Shown here: positions 14,848 to 23,388 of the stretch, in pieces
Position numbering within the stretch: the first letter of the stretch is position 1
Layout: every line of letters begins with the position of its first letter
Assembly (NCBI GenBank): GCA_027486555.1
Contig: JAIXOX010000131.1
Coordinates: 1 to 34,260, forward strand
Source: Comamonadaceae bacterium
GTDB lineage: Bacteria > Pseudomonadota > Gammaproteobacteria > Burkholderiales > Burkholderiaceae_C
Direction of reading: 5' to 3'
Length of the DNA: 34,260 nt
The notes under the pieces: model-generated
Databases searched by the model: none
Told to the model about the DNA's origin: nothing
The model's input: only the letters and a program-made list of their open reading frames with translations
Made by a program: the position numbers and the translations under genes

Positions 14848-15978
14848 ATGGAACCTAAAGAGATCATGACCAATCAAAACCCCTTCTATCCTGTATCTAT
14901 GCCGACTCTAGTCGGACGCGAATTAGATTACGTTACAGATGCTGTCAAAAGCGGGTGGATCTCTTCGCTAGGTGCTTATGTCACTCGATTCGAGCAAGAT
15001 TTTGCCTCCTTTTGTGGAGTTAAGCATGCTATTTGTGTGGCCAACGGGACTGTGGCATTGCACCTTGCTTTGCATGCACTTGGCATCGGGTCTGGCGATG
15101 AGGTGATCATGCCAGACTTGTCCTTTGTAGCGACTGCTAATTCAGTGTTGATGGTGGGCGGTAGGCCTGTTTTCTGCGACGTCGATCCTGAAACCTTGTG
15201 TATCGATCCGGACAAGATTGAGGCGCTGATCACAGAACGCACACGCGCAATCATGCCCGTTCATCTTTACGGGCATCCAGCTAACATGCCACGCATCCTT
15301 GAAATCGCTAGGCGTCGGGGTTTGCGGGTGATCGAGGATGCCGCAGAGGCTCATGGCAGTGCCCTTGGCAATAAACGTGTAGGCACATTCGGTGACTGCG
15401 GGACATTTAGCTTTTATGCAAATAAAAACATCACGACGGGTGAAGGCGGCATGGTCACAACCAACGATGATGCCTTAGCTAGCGAGCTTCGTAATCTTCG
15501 AGATCATGCCATGTCCCCCTCGAAACGTTATTGGCACGAAAGGATGGGTTTTAACTTCCGAATGACTAACCTTCAGGCTGCCTTGGGTTGCGCCCAGTTG
15601 GAGCAGATCGATAATTTTCTAGCAAAGCGGCGCGCCTTGTTTAATGGCTATGCCAATAGACTGCTTGATGTGGAGGGTATCCGGCTAAACCGTGAAACGC
15701 CGGGTTGTACAAATAGCTTCTGGATGATTTGCCTCGAAATTAAAGGTATTGATGCTATCAAGCGTGATCGAATTGGCACAGAGATGCGAGCGCTTGGTGT
15801 CGATACACGGCCATATTTTTACCCCATGTCCGATATGCCCTATCTTGACGATGCCAACACACCGGTTGCACATCGAGTCGCAGCAGAAGGTCTCAATTTG
15901 CCGACTTATCTTGCACTCACTGAAGCGGATCTGGACCGTATTTGTAATGTAGTACGGACAGTCGTAAATGCCCACTAG
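14848..15978 (+). CDS. DegT-family sugar aminotransferase, probable GDP-perosamine synthase
   Basis: A 376-residue PLP-dependent aminotransferase. Seen: SGWISSLGAYVTRFEQDFA (residues 35-53), the signature of perosamine-synthase (Per/RfbE) and related 4-aminotransferases; ANGTVALHLAL; VIEDAAEAHGS; Lys193 in FYANKNITTGEGGM; and TRPYFYPMSDMPY near the end. It probably aminates C4 of a 4-keto-6-deoxy nucleotide sugar. Since Gmd in this window makes GDP-4-keto-6-deoxymannose, GDP-perosamine is the simplest product; a UDP-4-keto substrate cannot be excluded. The ATG at 14848 is one base after the previous stop; an alternative ATG at 14866 has AAAGAG upstream. Confidence 0.8.
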   Translation: MEPKEIMTNQNPFYPVSMPTLVGRELDYVTDAVKSGWISSLGAYVTRFEQDFASFCGVKHAICVANGTVALHLALHALGIGSGDEVIMPDLSFVATANSVLMVGGRPVFCDVDPETLCIDPDKIEALITERTRAIMPVHLYGHPANMPRILEIARRRGLRVIEDAAEAHGSALGNKRVGTFGDCGTFSFYANKNITTGEGGMVTTNDDALASELRNLRDHAMSPSKRYWHERMGFNFRMTNLQAALGCAQLEQIDNFLAKRRALFNGYANRLLDVEGIRLNRETPGCTNSFWMICLEIKGIDAIKRDRIGTEMRALGVDTRPYFYPMSDMPYLDDANTPVAHRVAAEGLNLPTYLALTEADLDRICNVVRTVVNAH

Positions 15979-15989
15979 TTAGCTTTTGC

Positions 15990-16709
15990 ATGAATCGTTT
16001 CGCGACAAACCTAGTCACAATCATGTGGAGCTTGGTCGAGTGTTCATTGATAAATGTACCGGGACCGCTAGGACGGATCCTGCGCTACCAGTATTACCGG
16101 CGACGTTTGAAGTTTATCGGCAAAGGCGTCAAGATTGATGTTGGGGTACGAATACTAAACCCTAAGTATGTTTCGATCGGCGACAACACTTGGATAGACA
16201 ACTACGTGGTGATCCTTGCTGCTCCTCCCTCAATAGGGTGTGGGCCAATCATGTTCAAGGAAAATTTGGATTTCGATTTGGAGCCAGGTAATGTAAGTAT
16301 CGGTAGTAACGTTCATATCGCCAATTTCGTGGTGATCCAAGGACACGGTGGCGTGAAAATCGGCGATAACTTGACTTTGGCCAGCGGTAGCATGATCTAC
16401 ACGCTATCGCATCATCACTCGAATCTTGTCGACCGAAACGACACCAAGAAATACAAGTTCACAAGTATGGTTTCTCGCACTGAACAATCTCTTATTAGTG
16501 GCCCGGTGGTTGTGGGAGATGATGCTGCAGTCGGATTGAACGCGGTCATTTTGCCCGGCGTGACAATTGGTGCTGGCACTTGGATTGGTGCCGCTTCAGT
16601 GGTATCGCTCAGCCTGCCTTCAAACGTCCTTGCTGCTGGCAACCCTGTTCAGATAGTCAAATCAGAGTTAAATCCAGGCTGGAAATTAACACGGGCGGAT
16701 CATGGATAG
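15990..16709 (+). CDS. Left-handed beta-helix acyltransferase
   Basis: A 239-residue acyltransferase of the hexapeptide-repeat (WcaF/LacA-like) superfamily. Repeats start near residue 46 (GKGVKIDVGVRILNPKYVSI) and resume after a loop at about 85-105 (VSIGSNVHIANFVVIQGHGG, then VKIGDNLTLASGSMIYTLSH), with a second loop at about 140-165 and a C-terminal block PVVVGDDAAVGLNAVILPGV. The histidine-rich loop SHHHSN probably contains the catalytic base. It would O- or N-acetylate a sugar of the repeat unit; the position right after the aminotransferase makes N-acylation of the new 4-amino group possible, but that is inference. It overlaps the next gene by eight bases. Confidence 0.78.
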   Translation: MNRFATNLVTIMWSLVECSLINVPGPLGRILRYQYYRRRLKFIGKGVKIDVGVRILNPKYVSIGDNTWIDNYVVILAAPPSIGCGPIMFKENLDFDLEPGNVSIGSNVHIANFVVIQGHGGVKIGDNLTLASGSMIYTLSHHHSNLVDRNDTKKYKFTSMVSRTEQSLISGPVVVGDDAAVGLNAVILPGVTIGAGTWIGAASVVSLSLPSNVLAAGNPVQIVKSELNPGWKLTRADHG

Positions 16710-18123
16710 CAGCAGCATCGGTGGTGTTCACCTGACCATGCAGCTAATGCTAGTTGTATGGGTTACGCTGGTCGTACTGGTTGTTCGCCGGACCCTTGAA
16801 CGGGGTAGCGTCGGTTTACCTGCAGCTCTGGTTTTGACCATGAGCTTCCTTTATGGTGGCTGCTTCGTCTACGCGGTTCCTGGTTACACGCATCTAAGAC
16901 CGGACGGTCACTGGTATTTGAACTCTTACGGTTTTACAGAAGAGATGGTGGTGAAAGCCACTTTTGCTTCACTCCTTGGTCTGTTGGGTTTTGCTATTGG
17001 CTGCGGTGCATTACGTCGGGTGCACCAAAGAGTAAAAAAATCGTATATTTACGCACCAACTGTTGTTGTAAATGTAAAGTCAATTCTTATCGCACTGGGC
17101 AGTCTTGCAGCAGCAAGTTTTCTATTAAATTACCTTCGTGTCAGTTTTTTGCTTTCCGATGCGTTACTGGAGGTTGGTAGAAATCTAGCTGTTATTTTTG
17201 TAACCATGGGGGCTTTTTTATCGAAACGCACGGGTTTTAATAAATCAATATCTCCTTGGGTGATTGTAGCGATGCTGATTCCAGCTTATTACATCCTCTT
17301 GTTCGGATTCGTTTCTTACGGCTTCTTGTTTGGTACAACAATTCTTGCTTTCTGGATGGCACAGCTAAGCGGCAAGCAAAGTGCAATAAATCCACTTGGT
17401 AAAACGGTGCTTGGCTTTGTGTTGGTTTACCTACTGCTCACCGCTTTTGTCGGGTGGTTCTCATATCGCGATGAAATCCGCCTCGCGGTCTGGGATGGCA
17501 GTGGCTCGTTGACAGATGTGCTCATCAGAGCTTTATCACAAACCGAACTTTTTTCACCCTGGAACTTTGCCTCACTCGATGTCATAAATATACGTTTGAA
17601 TCTGAACCTCTTCATTGGGAAGATGATTACACACCACGAAATTTTCCCTCAACTTTCTCAAAACGGTTCAACACTGGCAATTTTGCCGCTCGTACTGTTG
17701 CCCCGTTTTCTGTGGCCGGACAAGCCAGTGCGTGGAGGTAGTGATTTCATGTCTGAACACACTGGAATAATTTTGTCTGACAGCGCGACATTCGGAACCG
17801 GTACGGTATTCGAATTTTTCATCAACTTTGGCTATCTTGGGGTATTTATTGGCTTCGTTGTTTTTGGCTTGTTAATTTCACGGCTGGACCGCGCTGCTGC
17901 GGCTCACCTGCTGCGGGGTGATTTCATGGCGTTTGCCCGACTATACGTAGTTGGCATTGTTGCAATAGACCCGTTACTTCGGCCGTTCTTCATCGTTAAC
18001 GGAGTAGTCTTTGCATGGATCATCATGAGTGCTTTGAAAATTGCTTTGGACAGAAATAAGCGTGCTGCAGAAATTACTTCTACACAGTTTAGATATGGGT
18101 TTCGGATGAAAGAGCGACCATGA
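16702..18123 (+). CDS. wzy: Wzy-like oligosaccharide repeat-unit polymerase
   Basis: A 473-residue polytopic membrane protein with roughly ten to twelve hydrophobic segments, for example LMLVVWVTLVVLVV near residue 14, LLGLLGFAIGCGAL, ILIALGSLAAASFLLNYL, YYILLFGFVSYGFLFGTTIL, and a last group near FIGFVVFGLLI. A long hydrophilic region at about 255-340 includes LLPRFLWPDKPVRGGSDF, a motif style typical of O-antigen polymerase or ligase proteins of the Wzy class. It would link lipid-carried repeat units in the periplasm. Paralogues are poorly conserved, so the call rests on topology, this motif and the locus. It overlaps the genes on both sides (8 and 4 bases). Confidence 0.75.
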   Translation: MDSSSIGGVHLTMQLMLVVWVTLVVLVVRRTLERGSVGLPAALVLTMSFLYGGCFVYAVPGYTHLRPDGHWYLNSYGFTEEMVVKATFASLLGLLGFAIGCGALRRVHQRVKKSYIYAPTVVVNVKSILIALGSLAAASFLLNYLRVSFLLSDALLEVGRNLAVIFVTMGAFLSKRTGFNKSISPWVIVAMLIPAYYILLFGFVSYGFLFGTTILAFWMAQLSGKQSAINPLGKTVLGFVLVYLLLTAFVGWFSYRDEIRLAVWDGSGSLTDVLIRALSQTELFSPWNFASLDVINIRLNLNLFIGKMITHHEIFPQLSQNGSTLAILPLVLLPRFLWPDKPVRGGSDFMSEHTGIILSDSATFGTGTVFEFFINFGYLGVFIGFVVFGLLISRLDRAAAAHLLRGDFMAFARLYVVGIVAIDPLLRPFFIVNGVVFAWIIMSALKIALDRNKRAAEITSTQFRYGFRMKERP

Positions 18124-19235
18124 GAAAAACTAGTTTCATCCTTGTTTCTCCTGGACCGATTGACGGCTATCCGCCAGTGCAATATCAAGCACGTCTGTTA
18201 GCAGCAGCTGGGTACGCAGTAGAAATAGTGACATCACCATTGACGCATGAACAGAAAGCTCCACTTTTTTCCTGCACTGGCGTTAGGGTCACTTGCCTTG
18301 CACCAAGTCAGGCCTTCTCAAGTCGGGTTAAACGTAATGTGTCGTATGTACGGGCATTGCTCGGTGCACGGATGCGGGCTGGTCGAGAAGCCACGGAAAT
18401 CTGCTATGACCCGATCGGTGTTTTCCTCAGCGATTTCACCCCGTTCAAATCTCGACGACGCATAGCCCATTTTCACGAATTACTGCAGGATCCGCAAAGC
18501 TTCCTCGAAAAACGGTTGAGGCAAGCTGTAGGAGGTTATCAACTGGTTGTTGTGCCCGATGAGGTGCGCGCTAAGCACACGGCAGTTAACCTTGATCTTA
18601 GAGAGCTACCCCTTGTGATAGAGAATTATCCGCTTCGAACACAACGGCCGCTTGAAAGATCAACATTGTTAAAGCGGTTTGAGGTCGTCTATTGCGGCTC
18701 ACTTGGTTTTAATCAGAAGCTCGATATGGTTATCCGCTCAGTTCGAAATTGGCCTTTAGATGCGCATTTCGTCATGATCGGAAACGACAACTTGCCTGTA
18801 GCGAAAGCCTTGCAAAATCTGGCATCAGAACAGGGGGTTGCTGACAAGGTCCATTTTGTCGGCTGGATGGAAACAGCAGCCGCAGAAAAGCGTGTCGCCT
18901 CTGCCGATCTGGCGGTGGCTCTTCTGGATGACAGCTTCGAACAGTGGCGCACCGCCCTTGGCGCTAGCAACAAGCGGTTCCAGTACATGAAAGCTGGTCT
19001 GCCACAGATTGGCGACCAGAATCCAGGCGTTTCGCAACTCATCGAAGGAAATGGGATCGGCACTTGTCTGAAAGGGGATGACCCTGCCGAACTGGCTGGG
19101 GTCGTCACAGGCTACATGCGCGACTCAGTGCGATGTCAGGCCGAAGGGGCAAGGGCGTTCGAACTTCATAAAAAAGTCTTTAACTACGAGGCGGTCTTTG
19201 ACCGACTTCTGGTACGGCTGGAAGAAATGCCATGA
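18120..19235 (+). CDS. Glycosyltransferase family 4-like
   Basis: A 371-residue GT-B type glycosyltransferase. The N-terminal domain starts TSFILVSPGPIDGYPPVQYQ and includes RRIAHFHELLQDPQSF. The C-terminal nucleotide-sugar domain begins near residue 188 with FEVVYCGSLGFNQKLDMVI and continues HFVMIGND, DKVHFVGWMETAAAEKRVAS and KRFQYMKAGLPQIGDQNPGV. The usual E-x7-E motif is replaced by a KRFQYMKAG version, seen in GT4 members without a strict E-x7-E. Donor and acceptor sugars cannot be deduced. ATGA overlap with wzy upstream and ATGA overlap with the next glycosyltransferase indicate one transcript. Confidence 0.8.
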   Translation: MRKTSFILVSPGPIDGYPPVQYQARLLAAAGYAVEIVTSPLTHEQKAPLFSCTGVRVTCLAPSQAFSSRVKRNVSYVRALLGARMRAGREATEICYDPIGVFLSDFTPFKSRRRIAHFHELLQDPQSFLEKRLRQAVGGYQLVVVPDEVRAKHTAVNLDLRELPLVIENYPLRTQRPLERSTLLKRFEVVYCGSLGFNQKLDMVIRSVRNWPLDAHFVMIGNDNLPVAKALQNLASEQGVADKVHFVGWMETAAAEKRVASADLAVALLDDSFEQWRTALGASNKRFQYMKAGLPQIGDQNPGVSQLIEGNGIGTCLKGDDPAELAGVVTGYMRDSVRCQAEGARAFELHKKVFNYEAVFDRLLVRLEEMP

Positions 19236-20344
19236 AACGCACCTGTCTCATGATCGTCGATCCCGGCTTGCAGCTCTGGGGTTCGGAGCGCGCCCTAGCC
19301 GCAACGCTTAAAGCGCTGACCGGGGCCTGGGATCGCGTCGTGCTAGTGACACCGCTGGGGGCAGCTCTGGCCGCACTGGCTAAGGATCGTGCGATACATG
19401 GAAATATCGTGTTCGAAAACGCACCGATCGGCTCTTTAAATAAGCGCAACCGAGGTGCAAAACTCGTGGCGATGATGCGTATCGCCGTACTTGTTGCCAA
19501 GCATCACCCCAACCGGCTTTATCTTAACCAAGCCGGGCTGTGTCGACTGATAATGCCGATCGTTCGCCTTGCGCGAATTCCGTTCGTCATACATGTGCGC
19601 TTACTCGAGGATGTGGGTCGGGTTGCGCCGCTGCGAGGACGTCCTGGTGCGCCCCTCCATAAGGTTTACATCAGCGATTCAATGTTCAAGGTGGACAAGC
19701 CCTGGGAAGATGCATACACCCTGATCAACAATGCCTATGACCCGTATGTTTTCAATACGAAAAAAGAATACGCGTCCAAAGACCTAGCTGCGTTTGTTTG
19801 TGTGGGGCGCTTGTCTTATGGCAAAGGTCAACACCTTCTGGTGGAGGCTCTGGCTTCGCTAGAGTTGGCACGAGCAGCTGTCCATTTCTTCGGTGAAGGT
19901 GTGCAGGGTGATAACTACGCCGAGAACCTGCAAACTCGGACGGCCGAGCTTTTGCTTGATGATCGGGTTGTCTTCCAAGGGTTCCGTTGCGATGTGACTA
20001 AGTGGCTGACCAACTATCGGTTCCTTGTCTCAACTTCACAGTACGAGCCGCTAGGACGTGTCGTTATGGAAGCCTGGGAGGCTGGGCTGGTTCCGATCGT
20101 ATATTCCGGAAGCGGTGGCGCTGCTGAAATCGTGCGCAAGTCGGGCGGTGGCGTGCTTTATGAAGAGTGGACGCCAGCCAGTCTTGCGTCGGCTCTAAGG
20201 CAGGCCTTGGCTTTGCAAGATGAAGCACGTCACGCCATGGCAAGGGCGGGACTCGAATGGGGCACAGCTCAACTTGGCATTGAGCAGTACAGCACAACTT
20301 TACGCACTGCCCTTTTCAAACCGGACTCACAGGAGAACTCGTGA
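19232..20344 (+). CDS. Glycosyltransferase family 4
   Basis: A 370-residue GT4 enzyme. N-terminal acceptor domain: MIVDPGLQLWGSERALAATL (residues 6-25). C-terminal donor domain: FVCVGRLSYGKGQHLLVEAL near residue 189, DRVVFQGFRCDVTKWL, and the E-x7-E motif in YEPLGRVVMEAWEAG near residue 272, followed by GSGGAAEIV. It would add one sugar to the lipid-linked repeat unit on the cytoplasmic face. It overlaps the previous gene by four bases and the following methyltransferase by one to four bases. Specificity cannot be read from sequence. Confidence 0.85.
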   Translation: MKRTCLMIVDPGLQLWGSERALAATLKALTGAWDRVVLVTPLGAALAALAKDRAIHGNIVFENAPIGSLNKRNRGAKLVAMMRIAVLVAKHHPNRLYLNQAGLCRLIMPIVRLARIPFVIHVRLLEDVGRVAPLRGRPGAPLHKVYISDSMFKVDKPWEDAYTLINNAYDPYVFNTKKEYASKDLAAFVCVGRLSYGKGQHLLVEALASLELARAAVHFFGEGVQGDNYAENLQTRTAELLLDDRVVFQGFRCDVTKWLTNYRFLVSTSQYEPLGRVVMEAWEAGLVPIVYSGSGGAAEIVRKSGGGVLYEEWTPASLASALRQALALQDEARHAMARAGLEWGTAQLGIEQYSTTLRTALFKPDSQENS

Positions 20345-21045
20345 TGACCTCGACGCTTTTTCGCAACTTGGCCAGAAGTTTGCTGTACTCAATGCCTAAA
20401 CCTCTGGCAGACCGCTTGCGTGCGGCAAAGCGGGCAACACTCAACATTCGATCACGCGAGGCTGTGTTTTCAAAAATAGCACGTGATAACGTTTGGGACG
20501 GAACGGAAAGCATTTCAGGTCCAGGCTCGACGATGAAGTCAACTGCTCTTCTGAGGCAAGCGCTGCCAAACCTTCTTACAAAATATGAAATCCAAAGCAT
20601 GCTCGATATTCCCTGTGGGGATGCATATTGGATATCACAGACCTTACCAAAAGGAATCAACTACATCGGGGCCGACATCGTGCCCGCGCTCATCACTACT
20701 AATTCAACCGAGAAATCCGACCTAGGCCGATTCCAAGTTCTGGATCTTGTCTCGTCGCAGCTGCCTAAATGCGATATGGTTATGGTGCGCGATTGTCTAA
20801 TCCATTTGCCCAACAGGATGGTTAAACAAGCTCTTGCGAATGTCAGGCAATCTGGGGCTAAGTATCTCCTGACAACGACCTATCCCGGACGGGCTGCAAA
20901 TATAGACATCGAAATTGGCGGCTATCGCCCCGTGGATCTTCAGGCAGCCCCATTCAATCTTCCTGCACCATTGCAAATTATCCTTGAAACAGAAGGATCT
21001 GCCAGCGGCAAATCCATAGCTCTTTGGTCAATCTCGCAGTTGTAA
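20344..21045 (+). CDS. Class I SAM-dependent methyltransferase
   Basis: A 233-residue methyltransferase from the ATG at 20344. SAM-binding motif I is MLDIPCGDAYWI (about residues 85-96), preceded by SISGPGSTMKSTALLRQALP, a segment typical of one class of polysaccharide-locus methyltransferases; motif IV is MVMVRDCLIHLPNR near residue 142. AGGAG at 20331-20335 serves either this ATG or the GTG at 20341. It probably O-methylates a sugar of the repeat unit. It lies between glycosyltransferase genes, with a ten-base gap before the next one. Confidence 0.8.
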   Translation: MTSTLFRNLARSLLYSMPKPLADRLRAAKRATLNIRSREAVFSKIARDNVWDGTESISGPGSTMKSTALLRQALPNLLTKYEIQSMLDIPCGDAYWISQTLPKGINYIGADIVPALITTNSTEKSDLGRFQVLDLVSSQLPKCDMVMVRDCLIHLPNRMVKQALANVRQSGAKYLLTTTYPGRAANIDIEIGGYRPVDLQAAPFNLPAPLQIILETEGSASGKSIALWSISQL

Positions 21046-21055
21046 CAGTGCGCGC

Positions 21056-22201
21056 ATGAAAATTCTCCATCTTACCCCCGGCTGCTTCGACAAAGGCGGC
21101 ATCAGCCGTTACAGCCGCTACCAAATATCTGCGCTGCGCGAGATCGTTGGCGTAGAAAATGTCCGGGTACTGTCGCTGCTAAGCCCCGATGAAGACGGAT
21201 TCGAAACGTCTTTTGAAACGAGCTGGTGCGGTGCGGGCGGGGCCGCCACGAAAGGCACCCGGCTACGCTTCAGTCTGCAAGCGGCTCGGCAGGCGATGGT
21301 CTGGCGTCCGGACTTGATCCTTTGTGCTCATGTGAATTTCACGCCCTTGGTTTCCCGTCTGGCTAAGCTCTGCGGGGCAAAGACGGTTCTGAATGTCTAT
21401 GGTCTGGAACTTTGGAGCGGGCTGAGCTCCAGCCGGCGCGCTCACATGGCGCGAATGGACCATGTGATTGCCGATTGCCATGCCACCGCCGATCACGTTG
21501 TCGCCGAGGGAATGCACCCACATCAGCCCGCAGTGATATGGGACTGCGCCGACCTGGAGCGCTTCACGCCTGGCCCGCCTCCCCCGCACCTGTTCGCGAG
21601 ATACGGCCTGCCTGACCTGGAGGTGCACCGCGTGGTTCTTACACTGGGGCGCCTGGCAGTATCGGCGCGCCACAAGGGTTACGACCGTCTCCTGGAAATC
21701 TGGGGGGACGTGTGTAACCGGGTGCCCCAGGCACAGCTGGTCATTGCTGGCCGCGGCGACGACGCTGACCGATTGCGCAGCAAGGCGGCCACACTCGGAT
21801 TGACCGGCAGCGTTACTTTCACCGGGCCAATAGACGAGCAGGACTTGACCTCAATCTACCGTGCCGCCCATATCTTTGCGTTGGTCAGTGACAAAGGACT
21901 TGGCCGAGGCGAAGGGATCCCGCTAACGCCAATCGAAGCGATGGCCTCGGGCCTGCCCGTGTTGTTAGGTGACGAGGACGGTTCACCAGAGGCGGTGGAT
22001 GGCACCCGCAACGGCATCGTGGTCTCGCCGCGTGATTTGAGTGCCATGACGTCGGCGCTAGTTCAATTGCTCACAGAAAACGATACCGTCCATGCCGCCC
22101 GCTCAGTCGAGGCGCGCAAGGTTGCCGAGGAACGTTTTGGATATAAAGCATTCGTCGAGAAGCACCGCACCTTGCTAGATCAGATAACGAGGTTGAGCTG
22201 A
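21056..22201 (+). CDS. Glycosyltransferase family 4
   Basis: A 381-residue GT4 enzyme with a complete motif set: KGGISRYSRYQISALREI near residue 13 (acceptor-side glycine loop), VLNVYGLELWSG, VLTLGRLAVSARHKGYDRLL near 194, and E-x7-E in GRGEGIPLTPIEAMASG near 286 followed by PVLLGDEDGSPEAV. Its base composition is visibly more GC-rich than that of the genes at 22207-27277, adding to the mosaic look of the cassette. It would add one sugar to the repeat unit; specificity unknown. The next gene starts five bases after its stop. Confidence 0.87.
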   Translation: MKILHLTPGCFDKGGISRYSRYQISALREIVGVENVRVLSLLSPDEDGFETSFETSWCGAGGAATKGTRLRFSLQAARQAMVWRPDLILCAHVNFTPLVSRLAKLCGAKTVLNVYGLELWSGLSSSRRAHMARMDHVIADCHATADHVVAEGMHPHQPAVIWDCADLERFTPGPPPPHLFARYGLPDLEVHRVVLTLGRLAVSARHKGYDRLLEIWGDVCNRVPQAQLVIAGRGDDADRLRSKAATLGLTGSVTFTGPIDEQDLTSIYRAAHIFALVSDKGLGRGEGIPLTPIEAMASGLPVLLGDEDGSPEAVDGTRNGIVVSPRDLSAMTSALVQLLTENDTVHAARSVEARKVAEERFGYKAFVEKHRTLLDQITRLS

Positions 22202-22206
22202 AGCAC

Positions 22207-23388
22207 GTGCGAATCCTGATTTTTGCACCGAACTACCTGCCAGCCACCCGTTATGGTGGCCCGGTACGCTCAACACATGGATTGGCACGTGCTTTAGTGC
22301 AATTAGGGCACGAGGTGACGGTGCTTACCACCAATGTGGACGGACCTAATCTGCTCGATGTGCCACATAATCGACCAGTCGATGTTGATGGAGTGCTGGT
22401 GCACTACTGTGTGATTAAGGCACCACGGCGGATTTATTACAGCCCGCAGATTAAACAGTTAGCTGAAAAACTAATACCAAAAATTGATATAGTTCATATT
22501 AACGGGATGTTTTTATGGCCTGGACCTTATATCGCACGAACTGCCCGCAAGTTTAGTAAACCCGTGGTTATCTCACCCAGAGGTATGTTGATGCCCGAGA
22601 TGGTGGCCGGAAAGTCCCGTTGGGCTAAGATGCTATGGATTCGCTTTATGGAGCGCACCGAACTAGCTGCAGCACAGGCGATCCATGTAACTTCCAAGGG
22701 TGAGGCTTTAGGGTTGCAAGAAATGGGTTTAGACATTGCAAAAGTAGTGATAGTGTCGAACGGGGTTGATTTGCCAGCGCGCGCGCCCAGTGAATCCGAA
22801 ATAAACAAGATTTGGGGAGATGTGCCACAAGGGCAGCGCGTTTCATTTTTGGCCCGTCTTGACTGGACCAAAGGCCTTGATCTAGCAATTGAAGCTGTAC
22901 GTCTTCACCCGAAAGCGATATTACTTATTGGAGGCCATGACCAGATTGGCATGCGCTCGCACTTCGAGCAAAACTTATGTCGCTCAGATGGATCAATTTG
23001 CGGTGTATTCCTAGGGCCATTGGATGGAATGTCTAAATGGTCATTACTCGCAGGTGCTGATGTATTGCTTGCACCGTCAGTAAGCGAAAGTTTCGGAATG
23101 TCTGTCGCAGAGGCATTAGCCGTTGGCACACCGGTCATAACTACGCCTGGGGTTGGTGCGAAGACAATTGTCGAAGAGATTGACGCCGAATGCATAGTGG
23201 AACGAAACACGGAGGCGTTAGCGCAGGCGCTGGTCGAACAACTAGCTTCGCCAAGCAGGAGACTCCGCTTTTCCGAAAAGGCCCGAACTTTGATGGTGGA
23301 AAAGTATGCTTGGGTAAACATAGCCAAACAGATGACAGAGGTGTATTCCGAAACAGTCAAAAATTCCAAGCTTGGCGAACATTCGTGA
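22207..23388 (+). CDS. Glycosyltransferase family 4
   Basis: A 393-residue GT4 enzyme that starts at GTG (VRILIFAPNYLPATRYGGPV). YGGPVRSTHGLARALVQLGH is the acceptor-domain loop; the donor domain has VSFLARLDWTKGLDLAIEAV near residue 217 and E-x7-E in SESFGMSVAEALAVGTPV near 295. An inner segment, VVISPRGMLMPEMV, is typical of a GT4 subgroup in exopolysaccharide loci. The stop overlaps the GTG start of the flippase gene by four bases. Composition is lower in GC than the previous gene. Confidence 0.86.
   Translation: MRILIFAPNYLPATRYGGPVRSTHGLARALVQLGHEVTVLTTNVDGPNLLDVPHNRPVDVDGVLVHYCVIKAPRRIYYSPQIKQLAEKLIPKIDIVHINGMFLWPGPYIARTARKFSKPVVISPRGMLMPEMVAGKSRWAKMLWIRFMERTELAAAQAIHVTSKGEALGLQEMGLDIAKVVIVSNGVDLPARAPSESEINKIWGDVPQGQRVSFLARLDWTKGLDLAIEAVRLHPKAILLIGGHDQIGMRSHFEQNLCRSDGSICGVFLGPLDGMSKWSLLAGADVLLAPSVSESFGMSVAEALAVGTPVITTPGVGAKTIVEEIDAECIVERNTEALAQALVEQLASPSRRLRFSEKARTLMVEKYAWVNIAKQMTEVYSETVKNSKLGEHS

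Noticed and set aside
23190-23384. Upstream extension of the Wzx-like protein
   Set aside because: It overlaps the glycosyltransferase gene by nearly 200 bases and is hydrophilic; the GTG at 23385 gives the normal flippase N-terminus.
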